NCBI GenBank assembly: GCA_030531795.1
Contig: JAUNMN010000002.1
Coordinates: 1-64,000 of the forward strand
Direction of reading: 5' to 3'
DNA from: Neisseria sp.
GTDB taxonomy: Bacteria; Pseudomonadota; Gammaproteobacteria; Burkholderiales; Neisseriaceae
Length of the DNA: 64,000 bases
Part shown: positions 46,056 through 55,527 of the stretch, piece after piece
Position numbering within the stretch: the first letter of the stretch is position 1
How the letters are laid out: each line of letters opens with the position of its first letter
Translations under genes and position numbers: made by a program
The notes under the pieces: generated by a model
The model's database searches: none
Told to the model about the DNA's origin: nothing
Seen by the model: the letters and a program-made list of their open reading frames with translations, nothing else

Positions 46056-47132
46056 TTATTTCCACAACGATAAGGGCGTACTCATCCACAAGCCCAGTGC
46101 TGCAATGCAGATAAAACCAACTGGAATCAATACTTTCCAACCCAAACGCATGATTTGGTCATAACGATAACGTGGGAAAGTGGCACGAATCCATAAATAG
46201 CCATACAAAATGAACGCCATTTTGGCAAACATCCAAAACGCGCTTGGTGCGCCGATAAAGCCCCAGCTTTGTGGGAATGGCGATAACCAGCCACCCAAGA
46301 ACATGATGGCGGTTAATGCGCCAATCAAAATCATGAAAATGTATTCCGCCAAGAAGAATAAGGCGAATGCAAAACCTGAATATTCCACGTGGAAACCCGC
46401 CACGATTTCTGACTCGCCCTCGGCAACGTCAAACGGCGCACGGTTGGTTTCGGCAACTGCAGAAATCAAGTACACAATGAATACGGGGAACAAGGTAAAC
46501 CAGTTCCAAGAGAAAATTGAGCCGCCTGCAATGCCTGTTGCTTGCGCAGCCACGATTTCTTTGAAGTTCAAACTACCCGACACCATAATCACGCACACCA
46601 ATGCGGCACTCATGGCGATTTCATAAGAAATGGTTTGTGCCGATGAACGCATCGCGCCCAAGAATGAGTATTTAGAGTTTGATGCCCAACCTGCGATAAT
46701 CACGCCGTAAACCGACAATGAAGTAATCATCAAGATAAACAGCAAACCTGCGTCTACATTAGTCAAAATCCATTCTTCATTAAATGGAATCACTGCCCAT
46801 GCGGCAAACGCTGGTGCAAGCGACATCATCGGGCCGATGTAGAACAAGGCTTTATTCGATGCGCTTGGACGGGTAACTTCTTTAAACAAAAGTTTCAATA
46901 CGTCGGCAAAAGGCTGAATCAAGCCAAATGGACCTGTAACGTTCGGGCCAACGCGCAACTGCATATAGCCGATGACTTTACGTTCAAAATAAGTCAAATA
47001 GGCAACGGTTAAAATCAGTGGCAATAAAATAATCACGATTTTGACCAAGATGGAAACAATCCAACCGATGTCGTTGCCGATTTCGCCCAAGCCCAAAGTG
47101 GCGGCGAACAGGGTTTGAAACCATTCTTGCAT
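46056..47132 (-). CDS. nuoH: NADH-quinone oxidoreductase subunit H
   Basis: A 358-residue subunit forming the quinone chamber. Conserved [38 protein letters not shown], and [23 protein letters not shown] with its cluster of Glu residues, are intact. Starts three bases after the nuoG stop. Confidence 0.97.
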   Translation of the reverse strand: MQEWFQTLFAATLGLGEIGNDIGWIVSILVKIVIILLPLILTVAYLTYFERKVIGYMQLRVGPNVTGPFGLIQPFADVLKLLFKEVTRPSASNKALFYIGPMMSLAPAFAAWAVIPFNEEWILTNVDAGLLFILMITSLSVYGVIIAGWASNSKYSFLGAMRSSAQTISYEIAMSAALVCVIMVSGSLNFKEIVAAQATGIAGGSIFSWNWFTLFPVFIVYLISAVAETNRAPFDVAEGESEIVAGFHVEYSGFAFALFFLAEYIFMILIGALTAIMFLGGWLSPFPQSWGFIGAPSAFWMFAKMAFILYGYLWIRATFPRYRYDQIMRLGWKVLIPVGFICIAALGLWMSTPLSLWK

Positions 47133-47135
47133 GAT

Positions 47136-49391
47136 TTACACTCCTGCCAATTCAATAGTGTTCATCAAATCACCTAAAGCAGCGTTGTCGCTGTGTAAAG
47201 GCAGGTGTACCACGTTTTGCGGCAAAGTATTGTCCGCCAACAAACGTACTTTCACGCTGGCATTGCCTTGTTTGGCAATGGCTTCGGTTTTGTCTGCCAA
47301 ACCCAAAGCAGCTAAAGTTTGTGGGTTCACGCGTGCTGCTGGCACTTGTGCGTGGCTGGTTTGTTGCAATGATGTGGCACGACGCACAATCGCATCGCCG
47401 TGATACATGCCCACGCCGCCAACGCGCACCAAGTTTGCTGCCGTCTGCAGTGCTGTCGCGTTCACATTTGCCGCGTTGTTCAATTTGCTTGCCACATCGC
47501 CAGCTGCCAAGGCTTCTTTCAATACTTCTTCGCTGGCGGTGTAATCAAAACCTTGAACGCCGAACACATTGCCCAACACGCGCAAAACTTTCCACAATGG
47601 ACGAGATTCGCCCAAGCCTTTGACAACGCCATGGAACGATTGCACTCGACCTTCCATATTGATGAAGCTGCCCGAAGTTTCGCTGAATGGCGAAATCGGC
47701 AACAACACATCGCATACTTCGCGCAAGGCTTCGCTTTCAAATGCGGTAAACGCCATCACGCTTTGCGCTTGTTTCAACGACTCAATCGCTTTTGCGCCGC
47801 CTACCAAATCCATTTCTGGTTCAACGTTCAACAACATTACCAATTTTTTGTTGGCAGCCAACATTTCGCTGGCGTTTTCGCCTGTGTTCACGCCCAACAC
47901 GTCCGCGCCCACGCTGTTCGCACCTTGTGGCAACACGCCCAAAGTCGCACCAGTCGCTTGTGCCAATTGTTGTGCTGCTGTATAAATCGCGGCGTATTCT
48001 GGGTGATTTTGTGCTTCTGCACCCAAGATAATCGCGGCTTTTTCGGCGTTTTTGATGCCGTCTGCAGTGGCGTTTTCTTGCGAGAGCAAGTTGTTCAAAT
48101 AGTTCGCCCACTCATTTGGGTGCGCCACTTCATGCGTTTGCAAAGGCATGTGCAATTCTTCTTTTTGCGAAGCCAACAAGCTGATTTGCATACCATTTTT
48201 CGCAGCACGACGCAAACGTGCAGTCAATAAAGGCTGCTCTTGACGCAAGTTCGCACCGACAATCAAAACCGCTTCGTTTTTCGCCAAATCTTCAATGCTT
48301 TGACCCAACCAAGCCGCGCCTTTGATGCCGCTTGAAACGCGTTTGTCTTGTTCGCGCAGGCGAGTAGAAACGTGAGCAACGCCCAAAGCGGCTGCCAGTT
48401 TTTTGGTCAAATACAATTCTTCAACGGTGTTAGACGCGTTTGCCAACACACCGATACTGTCTTTGCCGTCTGCGTTTGCAATGCACTCAAATGTATGACG
48501 CACATAATCTAAAGCGGTTTGCCAATCCACATCTTGCCACTCGCCGCCGTGTTTGATTTTTGGCGTGGTCAAGCGGCTGTTGTGGTAGAAACCTTCGTAA
48601 GAGAAGCGGTCGCGGTCGGCAATCCAGCACTCGTTAATCGCTTCGTTTTCTAAAGGCAAAACGCGGCGAACGGTGTGGTCTTTAGTTTGCACGATTAAAT
48701 TGCTGCCCAAAGAATCGTGTGCCGAAATGGTTTTACGGCGGCTCAATTCCCACGAACGTGCGTCGTAGCGGAACGGTTTGCTGGTCAATGCGCCAACAGG
48801 ACACAAATCAATCACATTGCCCGACAATTCGGTTTCCACCGCTTTGCCGATGAATGGCATGATTTCTGAAAACTCGCCACGGTTTGCCATCGCGATTTCT
48901 TGCATACCCGCGATTTCTTCGGTGAAACGCACACAACGGGTACAGTGAATGCAGCGGCTCATTTCTTCCGCCGACACCAAGGGGCCCATGTCTTTGCCCA
49001 CCACGCTGCGTTTTTCTTCTTGATAGCGGCTACCTGATTTGCCATAACCCACAGCCAAATCTTGCAATTGACATTCGCCACCTTGGTCGCAAATCGGACA
49101 GTCTAATGGGTGGTTAATCAATAAAAATTCCATCACGCCTTCTTGTGCTTGTTTGGCTTTAGGCGAATGGGTATGCACCACCATGCCATCGGTTACAGGC
49201 GTGGCACAGGCTGGCAAAGGTTTGGGGGCTTTTTCCACTTCCACCAAGCACATACGGCAGTTGGCGGCGATGGATAATTTTTTGTGGTAGCAGAAATGCG
49301 GAATGTAAGTGCCGAGCTTGTGCGCCGCTTCCATCACGGTTGCGCCTTGCTCTACCGATACTTCTTTACCATCAATTTGAATATGTAACAT
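47136..49391 (-). CDS. nuoG: NADH-quinone oxidoreductase subunit G
   Basis: The 751-residue iron-sulfur subunit has an amino-terminal [2Fe-2S] domain (FCYHKKLSIAANCRMCLVE), the His-ligated cluster region (HPLDCPICDQGGECQLQD), the [4Fe-4S] motif CIHCTRCVRFTEEI, and a molybdopterin-oxidoreductase-like domain with no catalytic role. It is shorter than the E. coli protein. Precedes nuoH. Confidence 0.96.
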   Translation of the reverse strand: MLHIQIDGKEVSVEQGATVMEAAHKLGTYIPHFCYHKKLSIAANCRMCLVEVEKAPKPLPACATPVTDGMVVHTHSPKAKQAQEGVMEFLLINHPLDCPICDQGGECQLQDLAVGYGKSGSRYQEEKRSVVGKDMGPLVSAEEMSRCIHCTRCVRFTEEIAGMQEIAMANRGEFSEIMPFIGKAVETELSGNVIDLCPVGALTSKPFRYDARSWELSRRKTISAHDSLGSNLIVQTKDHTVRRVLPLENEAINECWIADRDRFSYEGFYHNSRLTTPKIKHGGEWQDVDWQTALDYVRHTFECIANADGKDSIGVLANASNTVEELYLTKKLAAALGVAHVSTRLREQDKRVSSGIKGAAWLGQSIEDLAKNEAVLIVGANLRQEQPLLTARLRRAAKNGMQISLLASQKEELHMPLQTHEVAHPNEWANYLNNLLSQENATADGIKNAEKAAIILGAEAQNHPEYAAIYTAAQQLAQATGATLGVLPQGANSVGADVLGVNTGENASEMLAANKKLVMLLNVEPEMDLVGGAKAIESLKQAQSVMAFTAFESEALREVCDVLLPISPFSETSGSFINMEGRVQSFHGVVKGLGESRPLWKVLRVLGNVFGVQGFDYTASEEVLKEALAAGDVASKLNNAANVNATALQTAANLVRVGGVGMYHGDAIVRRATSLQQTSHAQVPAARVNPQTLAALGLADKTEAIAKQGNASVKVRLLADNTLPQNVVHLPLHSDNAALGDLMNTIELAGV

Positions 49392-49454
49392 GGTTTGTTT
49401 CCTAGTTACGCAAAGATAATTCTGTTGCTCTCGTTAGCGATGCCGTCTGCAGCA

Positions 49455-50750
49455 TCAGCACCATTTATGGGGTTTGGCTGGACCGCCGTGTTGAATATAG
49501 TGTTCAAACTCGTGGCGGAAATGTTTGGTGAAACTGCGTACAGGGAAAACCGCCGCGTCTGCCAAAGCACAAATTGTGCGACCTGCCATATTGTTGCCGA
49601 CCGAATCCAGCAATTCCAAGTCTTCAGGGCGACCTTTGCCTGTAGCGATGCGATGCACCACGCGATAAAGCCAGCCTGTGCCTTCACGGCATGGCGTACA
49701 TTGACCGCACGATTCTTCGTGATAGAAATAGCTCAAACGCTCCAAGGCTTTGACCATGCACACGTCTTCGTCCATCACAATCACTGCACCCGAACCCAAC
49801 ATTGAACCTGCTTTAGCGATGCTGTCGTAGTCCATGTTCAAAGACATCATGATGTCGGCAGGCAATACAGGTGCTGATGAACCCCCTGGAATCACGGCTT
49901 TCAGTTTTTTGCCGTCTTTCATGCCGCCAGCCATCGCCAACAATTCGGCAAATGGCGTACCCAAAGGCACTTCGTAGTTACCTGGGCGTTCAACGTGTCC
50001 CGAAATAGAAAATAATTTTGTGCCGCCTGCGTTTTCAATGCCTTTTTCGGCAAACACTTTGCCGCTGTCGCGAATGATGAATGGCACTGAAGAGAAGGTT
50101 TCGGTGTTGTTAATCGTGGTTGGTTTGCCATACAAACCAAAAGACGCTGGGAACGGCGGTTTGAAGCGCGGCTGACCTTTTTTGCCTTCCAAACTTTCCA
50201 ACAAAGCGGTTTCTTCGCCGCAAATGTATGCGCCATAACCATGATGAGCAAAGAGTTCAAAGTCAAAACCCAAGCCCATGATGTTTTTGCCCAAAAAGCC
50301 TGCAGCGCGTGCTTCGGCAAGTGCGACTTCAAAACGCTCAAAGCCTTCAAAAATCTCGCCGTGAATGTAGTTGTAGCCCGCTTCCGCACCCATGGCGTAG
50401 CCCGCAATAATCATGCCTTCAATCAAAGAATGTGGATTGAACATGATGATGTCGCGGTCTTTGAATGTGCCTGGTTCGCCTTCGTCTGTGTTACACACCA
50501 CATACTTCGCACCTGGGAATGAACGTGGCATAAAGCTCCACTTCAAACCCGTTGGGAAACCTGCGCCGCCACGTCCACGCAAACCCGATGCTTTCACTTC
50601 ATCAATCACATCGCCTTGCGAAATTTGTTCGCTCAAAATTTTACGCAATGCCTGATAGCCGCCGCGTGATTGATAAGCCTCCAGCGTCCAACAGTTTGGG
50701 TCGTGGGTGTCCACTTGGTCAAAAATGACACCTGATTGAAAAATAGCCAT
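49455..50750 (-). CDS. nuoF: NADH-quinone oxidoreductase subunit F
   Basis: The NADH- and FMN-binding subunit, 431 residues. [16 protein letters not shown] is the nucleotide site, [15 protein letters not shown] the FMN region, and [15 protein letters not shown] carries the N3 cluster. Separated from nuoG by 63 bp, containing one uptake word, and from nuoE by 53 bp with an uptake palindrome; other Neisseriaceae may carry small extra ORFs in these gaps but none is seen here. Confidence 0.97.
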   Translation of the reverse strand: MAIFQSGVIFDQVDTHDPNCWTLEAYQSRGGYQALRKILSEQISQGDVIDEVKASGLRGRGGAGFPTGLKWSFMPRSFPGAKYVVCNTDEGEPGTFKDRDIIMFNPHSLIEGMIIAGYAMGAEAGYNYIHGEIFEGFERFEVALAEARAAGFLGKNIMGLGFDFELFAHHGYGAYICGEETALLESLEGKKGQPRFKPPFPASFGLYGKPTTINNTETFSSVPFIIRDSGKVFAEKGIENAGGTKLFSISGHVERPGNYEVPLGTPFAELLAMAGGMKDGKKLKAVIPGGSSAPVLPADIMMSLNMDYDSIAKAGSMLGSGAVIVMDEDVCMVKALERLSYFYHEESCGQCTPCREGTGWLYRVVHRIATGKGRPEDLELLDSVGNNMAGRTICALADAAVFPVRSFTKHFRHEFEHYIQHGGPAKPHKWC

Positions 50751-50784
50751 TTTATTTGCCTATTTGTTTTTTATTTTTGAGACC

Positions 50785-50804
50785 ATGCCGTCTGCAGACG
50801 GCAT
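50785..50804. repeat. perfect 20-bp uptake palindrome between nuoE and nuoF
   Basis: ATGCCGTCTGCAGACGGCAT; on the minus strand the nuoE stop TGA overlaps its GATGCC start. As a stem-loop inside the nuo transcript it may set the E:F ratio or mark an mRNA end. A T-rich stretch (TTTTTATTTTTGAG region, 50770-50781) lies next to it on the plus strand as A-rich on the minus strand, so it is not a clear terminator. Confidence 0.75.
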
Positions 50805-51277
50805 CAGTTTAATTCTGCCAACTTGGCTTCAATCGCATCTTCAGTCATGAAGCTGCACATTTTGTGGTTGTTCACCAACATCACAGGCGCATCGCCACAC
50901 GCACCCATGCACTCGCCTTCTACTAAAGTGTACATGCCGTCTGCAGTGGTTTCGCCGTAGCCGATGCCCAATTTTTGTTTTAAATATTCGCCTGCATGAA
51001 CGCCACCACGCAAAGCACAAGGCAAGTTGGTGCAAACTGTGAGTTTGTATTTGCCAACAGGTGCCAAGTCATACATATTATAAAAGCTGGCAACTTCATA
51101 CGCCGCCGCAGGGGCAATGCCAATATAGTTGGCAACGTATTCAATCAATTCGGCACTCAACCAACGTTTTTCTACTTGGGCAATGCGCAAAGCACCCATC
51201 ACTGCCGAACGGCGTTGGTCGGCAGGATATTTTGCCAACTCAACATCAATTTGTTGTAAAGATTCTGCGGATAACAT
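50804..51277 (-). CDS. nuoE: NADH-quinone oxidoreductase subunit E
   Basis: A 157-residue thioredoxin-like subunit with the [2Fe-2S] cysteines in TVCTNLPCALRGG and GECMGACGDAPVM. Its ATG touches the nuoD stop (CTAATG). Ends at a TGA embedded in an uptake palindrome. Confidence 0.96.
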   Translation of the reverse strand: MLSAESLQQIDVELAKYPADQRRSAVMGALRIAQVEKRWLSAELIEYVANYIGIAPAAAYEVASFYNMYDLAPVGKYKLTVCTNLPCALRGGVHAGEYLKQKLGIGYGETTADGMYTLVEGECMGACGDAPVMLVNNHKMCSFMTEDAIEAKLAELN

Positions 51278-52533
51278 TAGCGGTCCACCTCTCCGAATAC
51301 GATGTCTTGCGTACCAATAATCGCCACCACGTCAGCGAGCATGTGTCCGCGTGCCATTTCGTCCATGCCTTGCAAGTGAGCAAAACCTGGAGCGCGGATT
51401 TTTAAGCGATATGGCTTATTTGCACCGTCTGAAATCATGTAAATACCAAATTCGCCTTTAGGGTGTTCCACCGCACTGTAAGTCTCACCTTCAGGAACGT
51501 GCATGCCTTCGGTAAACAATTTGAAATGGTGAATCAAATCTTCCATGCCCAATTTCATGTCGGTACGTTTAGGCGGCGCAACTTTAGTATTATCGGTAAT
51601 CACAGGACCTGGGTTAGCTTTAAGCCATTGTACGCATTGTTTGATGATGCGATTTGACTCACGCATTTCGGCAATACGGCACAAATAGCGGTCGTAACAG
51701 TCGCCGTTCACGCCAACGGGAATATCAAAATCCATCGCCGCATAAGCATCGTATGGCGTTTTCTTACGCAAATCCCACTCAATGCCCGAACCGCGCAACA
51801 TCACGCCCGTAAAGCCTTTTTGCAAAGCACGTTCAGGCGACACTACGCCGATGCCAACCGTACGTTGTTTCCAAATACGGTTGTCGGTCAACAGGCTTTC
51901 GTATTCATCTACACAACTTGGAAAACGCTCGGTAAAGGCTTCGATGAAATCCAACATCGTGCCTTCGCGCGCTTCATTGAGTTTTTTCAATACTTTGCTG
52001 TTGCGGAATTTGCTGCTTTCGTATTTCGGCATGAAGTCGGGCAAATCGCGGTATACGCCACCTGGGCGGAAATACGCCGCGTGCATACGCGCACCCGACA
52101 CCGCTTCATACAAGTCCATCAACTCTTCGCGTTCGCGGAAAGCGTACAAGAACACGGTCATCGCACCAATATCCAAAGCGTGCGAACCGATGCCCATCAA
52201 GTGATTCAAAATACGCGTTACTTCAGCAAACATGGTGCGAATGTATTTGGCGCGTTCAGGCACTTCAATGCTCGCCAATTTTTCAATCGCCAAGCAATAC
52301 GCTTGCTCGTTCACCATCATCGACACATAGTCCAAGCGATCCATATACGGCAAGGCTTGCAAATAAGTGCGCGTTTCCGCCAATTTTTCTGTGCCGCGGT
52401 GCAACAAACCGATGTGTGGGTCAGCACGAACAATGGTTTCGCCGTCCAACTCCAACACCATACGCAACACGCCGTGTGCTGCAGGGTGTTGCGGGCCAAA
52501 GTTAATCGTGTAATTTCTTAATTTATTAGCCAC
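51277..52533 (-). CDS. nuoD: NADH-quinone oxidoreductase subunit D
   Basis: Quinone-site subunit. The start chosen is the GTG at 52533, six bases after GAGGAGC, giving [32 protein letters not shown]; the open frame upstream runs into nuoC and lacks a better site. The 418 residues include [14 protein letters not shown] and the hydrogenase-like fold. It overlaps nuoC by 8 bp, so C and D are separate chains here, not fused. Confidence 0.96.
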   Translation of the reverse strand: MANKLRNYTINFGPQHPAAHGVLRMVLELDGETIVRADPHIGLLHRGTEKLAETRTYLQALPYMDRLDYVSMMVNEQAYCLAIEKLASIEVPERAKYIRTMFAEVTRILNHLMGIGSHALDIGAMTVFLYAFREREELMDLYEAVSGARMHAAYFRPGGVYRDLPDFMPKYESSKFRNSKVLKKLNEAREGTMLDFIEAFTERFPSCVDEYESLLTDNRIWKQRTVGIGVVSPERALQKGFTGVMLRGSGIEWDLRKKTPYDAYAAMDFDIPVGVNGDCYDRYLCRIAEMRESNRIIKQCVQWLKANPGPVITDNTKVAPPKRTDMKLGMEDLIHHFKLFTEGMHVPEGETYSAVEHPKGEFGIYMISDGANKPYRLKIRAPGFAHLQGMDEMARGHMLADVVAIIGTQDIVFGEVDR

Positions 52534-53113
52534 CGTAATGCTCCTCGCGAACAATGCGTGGGGTAATCTCACGCGGCTCTATGCTAACAGGTTGATAAAC
52601 CACGCGTTTTTCAACTTCATCGTAACGCATTTCCATATGACCCGAAATCGGGAAATCTTTGCGGAATGGATGCCCCACAAAGCCATAATCGGTCAAAATG
52701 CGGCGTAAATCTGGGTGGTTATTAAACATGATGCCATACAAATCAAAGGCTTCGCGTTCATACCAATCGGCGCTGTTGTATAACTCGGTTACGGTTTCCA
52801 CCACGGGAAAATCGTCGTCATCTGCCCACACACGCACACGAATGCGCTGATTGTTTTGCACCGACACCAACTGGCTCACCACCGCAAAACGCTTGCCATT
52901 CCATTCCTCGTTGCGATAAGTGCTGTAATCCACGCCACACAAATCCACCAAAGATTCAAAGTGCAAATCGTCTTGGTCGCGCAAAGTTTGCATCACAGCC
53001 AAATAATGTTCTGCCGAACATTCAACCGTTACTTCGTCAAACGCCAACACCACCGACAAAGCCTTGTCGCCCAATGCCGTCTGCACTGCTTTTTGTAAAT
53101 CAATCACGTGCAT
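52526..53113 (-). CDS. nuoC: NADH-quinone oxidoreductase subunit C
   Basis: A 195-residue 30-kDa-type subunit with the signature [42 protein letters not shown]. It joins NuoD to the peripheral arm. Starts 9 bp after nuoB and overlaps nuoD. Confidence 0.96.
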   Translation of the reverse strand: MHVIDLQKAVQTALGDKALSVVLAFDEVTVECSAEHYLAVMQTLRDQDDLHFESLVDLCGVDYSTYRNEEWNGKRFAVVSQLVSVQNNQRIRVRVWADDDDFPVVETVTELYNSADWYEREAFDLYGIMFNNHPDLRRILTDYGFVGHPFRKDFPISGHMEMRYDEVEKRVVYQPVSIEPREITPRIVREEHYGG

Positions 53114-53122
53114 TTTTCGCTC

Positions 53123-53602
53123 CTAGTTGCGGGCAATGGTGTAAGTGCGTTTGATTTTGCCCTGCAACTGAATCAAGCCATAAATCAAGGCTTCCGCAGT
53201 GGGCGGACAACCTGGCACATAAACATCAACAGGCACGATGCGGTCGCAACCACGCACCACTGAATAAGAATAATGATAATAACCGCCACCGTTGGCACAT
53301 GAACCCATAGACAACACCCAACGCGGTTCAGCCATTTGGTCGTAGACGCGGCGCAAAGCAGGAGCCATTTTGTTGCACAAAGTGCCTGCCACAATCATCA
53401 AATCCGACTGACGTGGAGACGGACGGAAAATAATACCGAAGCGGTCAAGGTCGTAACGAGACGCACCCGCTTGCATCATTTCCACCGCGCAGCACGCCAA
53501 ACCAAAGGTTACTGGCCACAAAGAACCCGTACGCACATAATTAAGCACCGTATCCGCGCTGGCGGTTACGAAGCCCTTATTCAAAACGCCTTCTATTCCC
53601 AT
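53123..53602 (-). CDS. nuoB: NADH-quinone oxidoreductase subunit B
   Basis: The ATG at 53602 gives [43 protein letters not shown], the standard start; it overlaps nuoA by 10 bp. The 159 residues carry the terminal N2 cluster ligands in [20 protein letters not shown] and VPGCPP. Confidence 0.97.
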   Translation of the reverse strand: MGIEGVLNKGFVTASADTVLNYVRTGSLWPVTFGLACCAVEMMQAGASRYDLDRFGIIFRPSPRQSDLMIVAGTLCNKMAPALRRVYDQMAEPRWVLSMGSCANGGGYYHYSYSVVRGCDRIVPVDVYVPGCPPTAEALIYGLIQLQGKIKRTYTIARN

Positions 53603-53961
53603 TCCAGCGCACCTTTTTTCCACTCATAAACAAAGCCCACCGTCAATAAAACGATGAACACAAACATAGACCAGAACGCATACGCGCCCGTTTGCGCCAA
53701 CAATTCCTTAAACACCACCGCCCAAGGAATCATGAACGCCACTTCCAAATCAAACAAGATGAACAAAATCGCCACCAAGTAATAACGCACGTCAAACTTC
53801 ATACGCGCGTTTTCAAATGCTTCAAAACCACATTCAAACGGCGCATCTTTCTCACGATAATGGCGTTTTGGGCCCAAAATATTGCCCAAAAGCAGGAAAA
53901 GAATACCCGCAAATAAGCCGATTAAAATAAAAATCAGCACGGGAAAGTAATTTGCTAACAT
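53593..53961 (-). CDS. nuoA: NADH-quinone oxidoreductase subunit A
   Basis: A 122-residue three-helix subunit; [15 protein letters not shown], with its conserved Cys, and [25 protein letters not shown] identify it. AGGTGG precedes the ATG. First gene of the 14-gene operon that encodes complex I. Confidence 0.97.
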   Translation of the reverse strand: MLANYFPVLIFILIGLFAGILFLLLGNILGPKRHYREKDAPFECGFEAFENARMKFDVRYYLVAILFILFDLEVAFMIPWAVVFKELLAQTGAYAFWSMFVFIVLLTVGFVYEWKKGALEWE

Positions 53962-54482
53962 GGCTTGCCACCTAATAATTGACGCAAAATAGCTGGAATA
54001 AATCTGGCTAATTGTAGCGAAATTTAACGTTAATTTAAAGTTACTTCAGCATTTTTCTGCAAAAAAAACTGAATAATTTCAATAACTAATTGAGAATGGT
54101 TATTATTTATAAATTTATTTATAAAAGCTATTAACAGTTTCTTAACGAAAAATCATGCCGTCTGCAGACAGCATTTCTTACCAAATCGCCCGAATTTTCA
54201 ACAGAAAATTCAATAAAAACATTCATCAAACCGTTTATTCATTGTTACAAAATAACAGCCTTTAGGAAAGTTTTGACCAAGCCTTCATCATTCATCATGC
54301 TTTCTTTTTATTTATCAAACATAATTTCACAATTTATAAATATTGCAATTTTATGCTAAAGGTAAACCAAAAATAAACAATAAAAGACATAAAATGCCGT
54401 CTGCAACTTATTCTCATTTAAAATTCACAAAAATAACAACAAAAAACAGCACCGAAGTGCTGTTTTGAGATGAAAAATGAAA
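53962..54482 (-). promoter_or_regulatory. nuo operon upstream region with promoter and Fur-box-like site
   Basis: This 521-bp AT-rich gap has no credible gene. For nuoA, a -10 TACAAT is seen on the minus strand at 54016-54011 with only a poor -35 at the right spacing. TGAGAATGGTTATTA at 54091-54105 matches the 7-1-7 Fur core TGATAATnATTATCA at 11 of 14 defined positions. A degenerate uptake palindrome lies at 54155-54174 (one mismatch), another uptake word at 54394, and the DUF805 terminator at 54443. Fur is reported to activate nuo in the meningococcus. Confidence 0.45.
54443..54466 (-). terminator. terminator with UUCG tetraloop after the DUF805 gene
   Basis: AAAACAGCAC at 54443-54452 pairs with GTGCTGTTTT at 54457-54466 around CGAA. 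On the minus strand the loop reads TTCG, an especially stable tetraloop, and the stem is followed by TTTTTTGTTG. Starts 17 bp after the gene. Confidence 0.85.
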
Positions 54483-55253
54483 TCAGGCTTTGGGATTTCT
54501 GCCGTATTGATTGTCTCCTGCTTGGCTGTCTTGGCAATAGAAAATCAACAAAACAATCCAAGCAAAGAAATTAACTATAGGAATAAAGACAAGCAACTGC
54601 CACCAACCTGAACGCCCCGTGTCATGTAAACGACGCGCAGCGACAGCCCAAGCAGGAATACTCATGTATATTGCAAAAACCATAAACAATATAGCAATAG
54701 CAACCATTCCTCCTGAAACCTCATCAACCCTGTCTATTATGAACCCCAAAAAATTGCTAACCAGCGTTAATGGCAATCCGATAAGAATAAAATAAAACAG
54801 TGAAAATCCCCAAAACTCTTTGCGTCTGGCACGCCCTGAAAAATCGCTGCGTTTTTTAGTCAAGCCAGCAACAAAATAATCCCACAATGACAAATCTGCT
54901 GCGGTATTTGGTGCAACATTCTGATAAACACCCTGCGGATAAGTGGCTTGATAAACGGCGGTCTCTCTGGCGGCAATCGCTGGCGCAGGCGCGGCGTATT
55001 CTCTGTTCACATTCATTGCCGAAGCTAAATTGTCTTTTTCTAAACTCACGACTGGCGCATGAGCGACAGGCAATTCTTTATAAACCGCAACCGCTTTGCC
55101 GTCTGCATTCACATCAAAATCCACGCGCATGGCGCGTTGTGGGAAATCGAGTTCGCGCCATTCGCTAAACGCAAAAACATAGCGATTGCCATCATCTGCC
55201 GAAATGATGCCTTCGCTGATTTGAACGGTAACGTCTAAAATTTGACCTTTCAT
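54483..55253 (-). CDS. DUF805 membrane protein with N-terminal soluble domain
   Basis: The ATG at 55253 (MKGQILDVTVQISEG) follows AAGGCGA; the frame extends 37 codons upstream without support. The first 75 residues form a small beta domain that includes GIISADDGNRYVFAFSEW, and a linker rich in Ala and Val follows. From about 140 (LWDYFVAGLTKKRSDFSGRARRKEFWGF) a DUF805 domain has four helices with the VAARRLHDTGRSGWWQLL motif. Similar amino-terminal regions precede DUF805 in other Neisseriaceae, I believe. Function unknown. Confidence 0.8.
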   Translation of the reverse strand: MKGQILDVTVQISEGIISADDGNRYVFAFSEWRELDFPQRAMRVDFDVNADGKAVAVYKELPVAHAPVVSLEKDNLASAMNVNREYAAPAPAIAARETAVYQATYPQGVYQNVAPNTAADLSLWDYFVAGLTKKRSDFSGRARRKEFWGFSLFYFILIGLPLTLVSNFLGFIIDRVDEVSGGMVAIAILFMVFAIYMSIPAWAVAARRLHDTGRSGWWQLLVFIPIVNFFAWIVLLIFYCQDSQAGDNQYGRNPKA

Positions 55254-55449
55254 GGTTCGCCTTTTCACTCCAAACAAAATAAAGCGATTGGCGCACCTAC
55301 TTCCATTCCAAATCGCGCTGAACGCCCTTGCTTTGCCCAAATAATGTTCAAAAATACGATTCACTCGCCGCGCTTACTCGAATAAGGTTCGCCAAAGCAA
55401 GCAAAAGCTAAATTGTAGCAGTGTTTGTAAACATCAAAAAAACAGAAAA

Positions 55450-55487
55450 ATGCCGTCTGCAACTCTTACTCAAATCGCAGACGGCAT
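55450..55487. terminator. uptake-sequence hairpin after the ABC transporter gene
   Basis: ATGCCGTCTGC at 55450-55460 pairs with GCAGACGGCAT at 55477-55487. T-runs follow on both strands (CGTTTTGTTTTT on plus, TTTTTCTGTTTTTT on minus). Lies 40 bp beyond the ABC gene stop. Confidence 0.8.
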
Positions 55488-55527
55488 CGTTTTGTTTTTA
55501 GGTGTGTCAACACGCATGAAGCGGTTT

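Noticed and set aside
47400..48230. 276-codon open frame antisense to nuoG
   Set aside because: Long but rich in His, Cys and Phe, has no ribosome site, and lies wholly within nuoG, which is certain.
53962..54482. Small genes in the 521-bp gap upstream of nuoA
   Set aside because: No frame has both a ribosome site and a protein-like sequence; the stretch is AT-rich with hairpins and uptake words.
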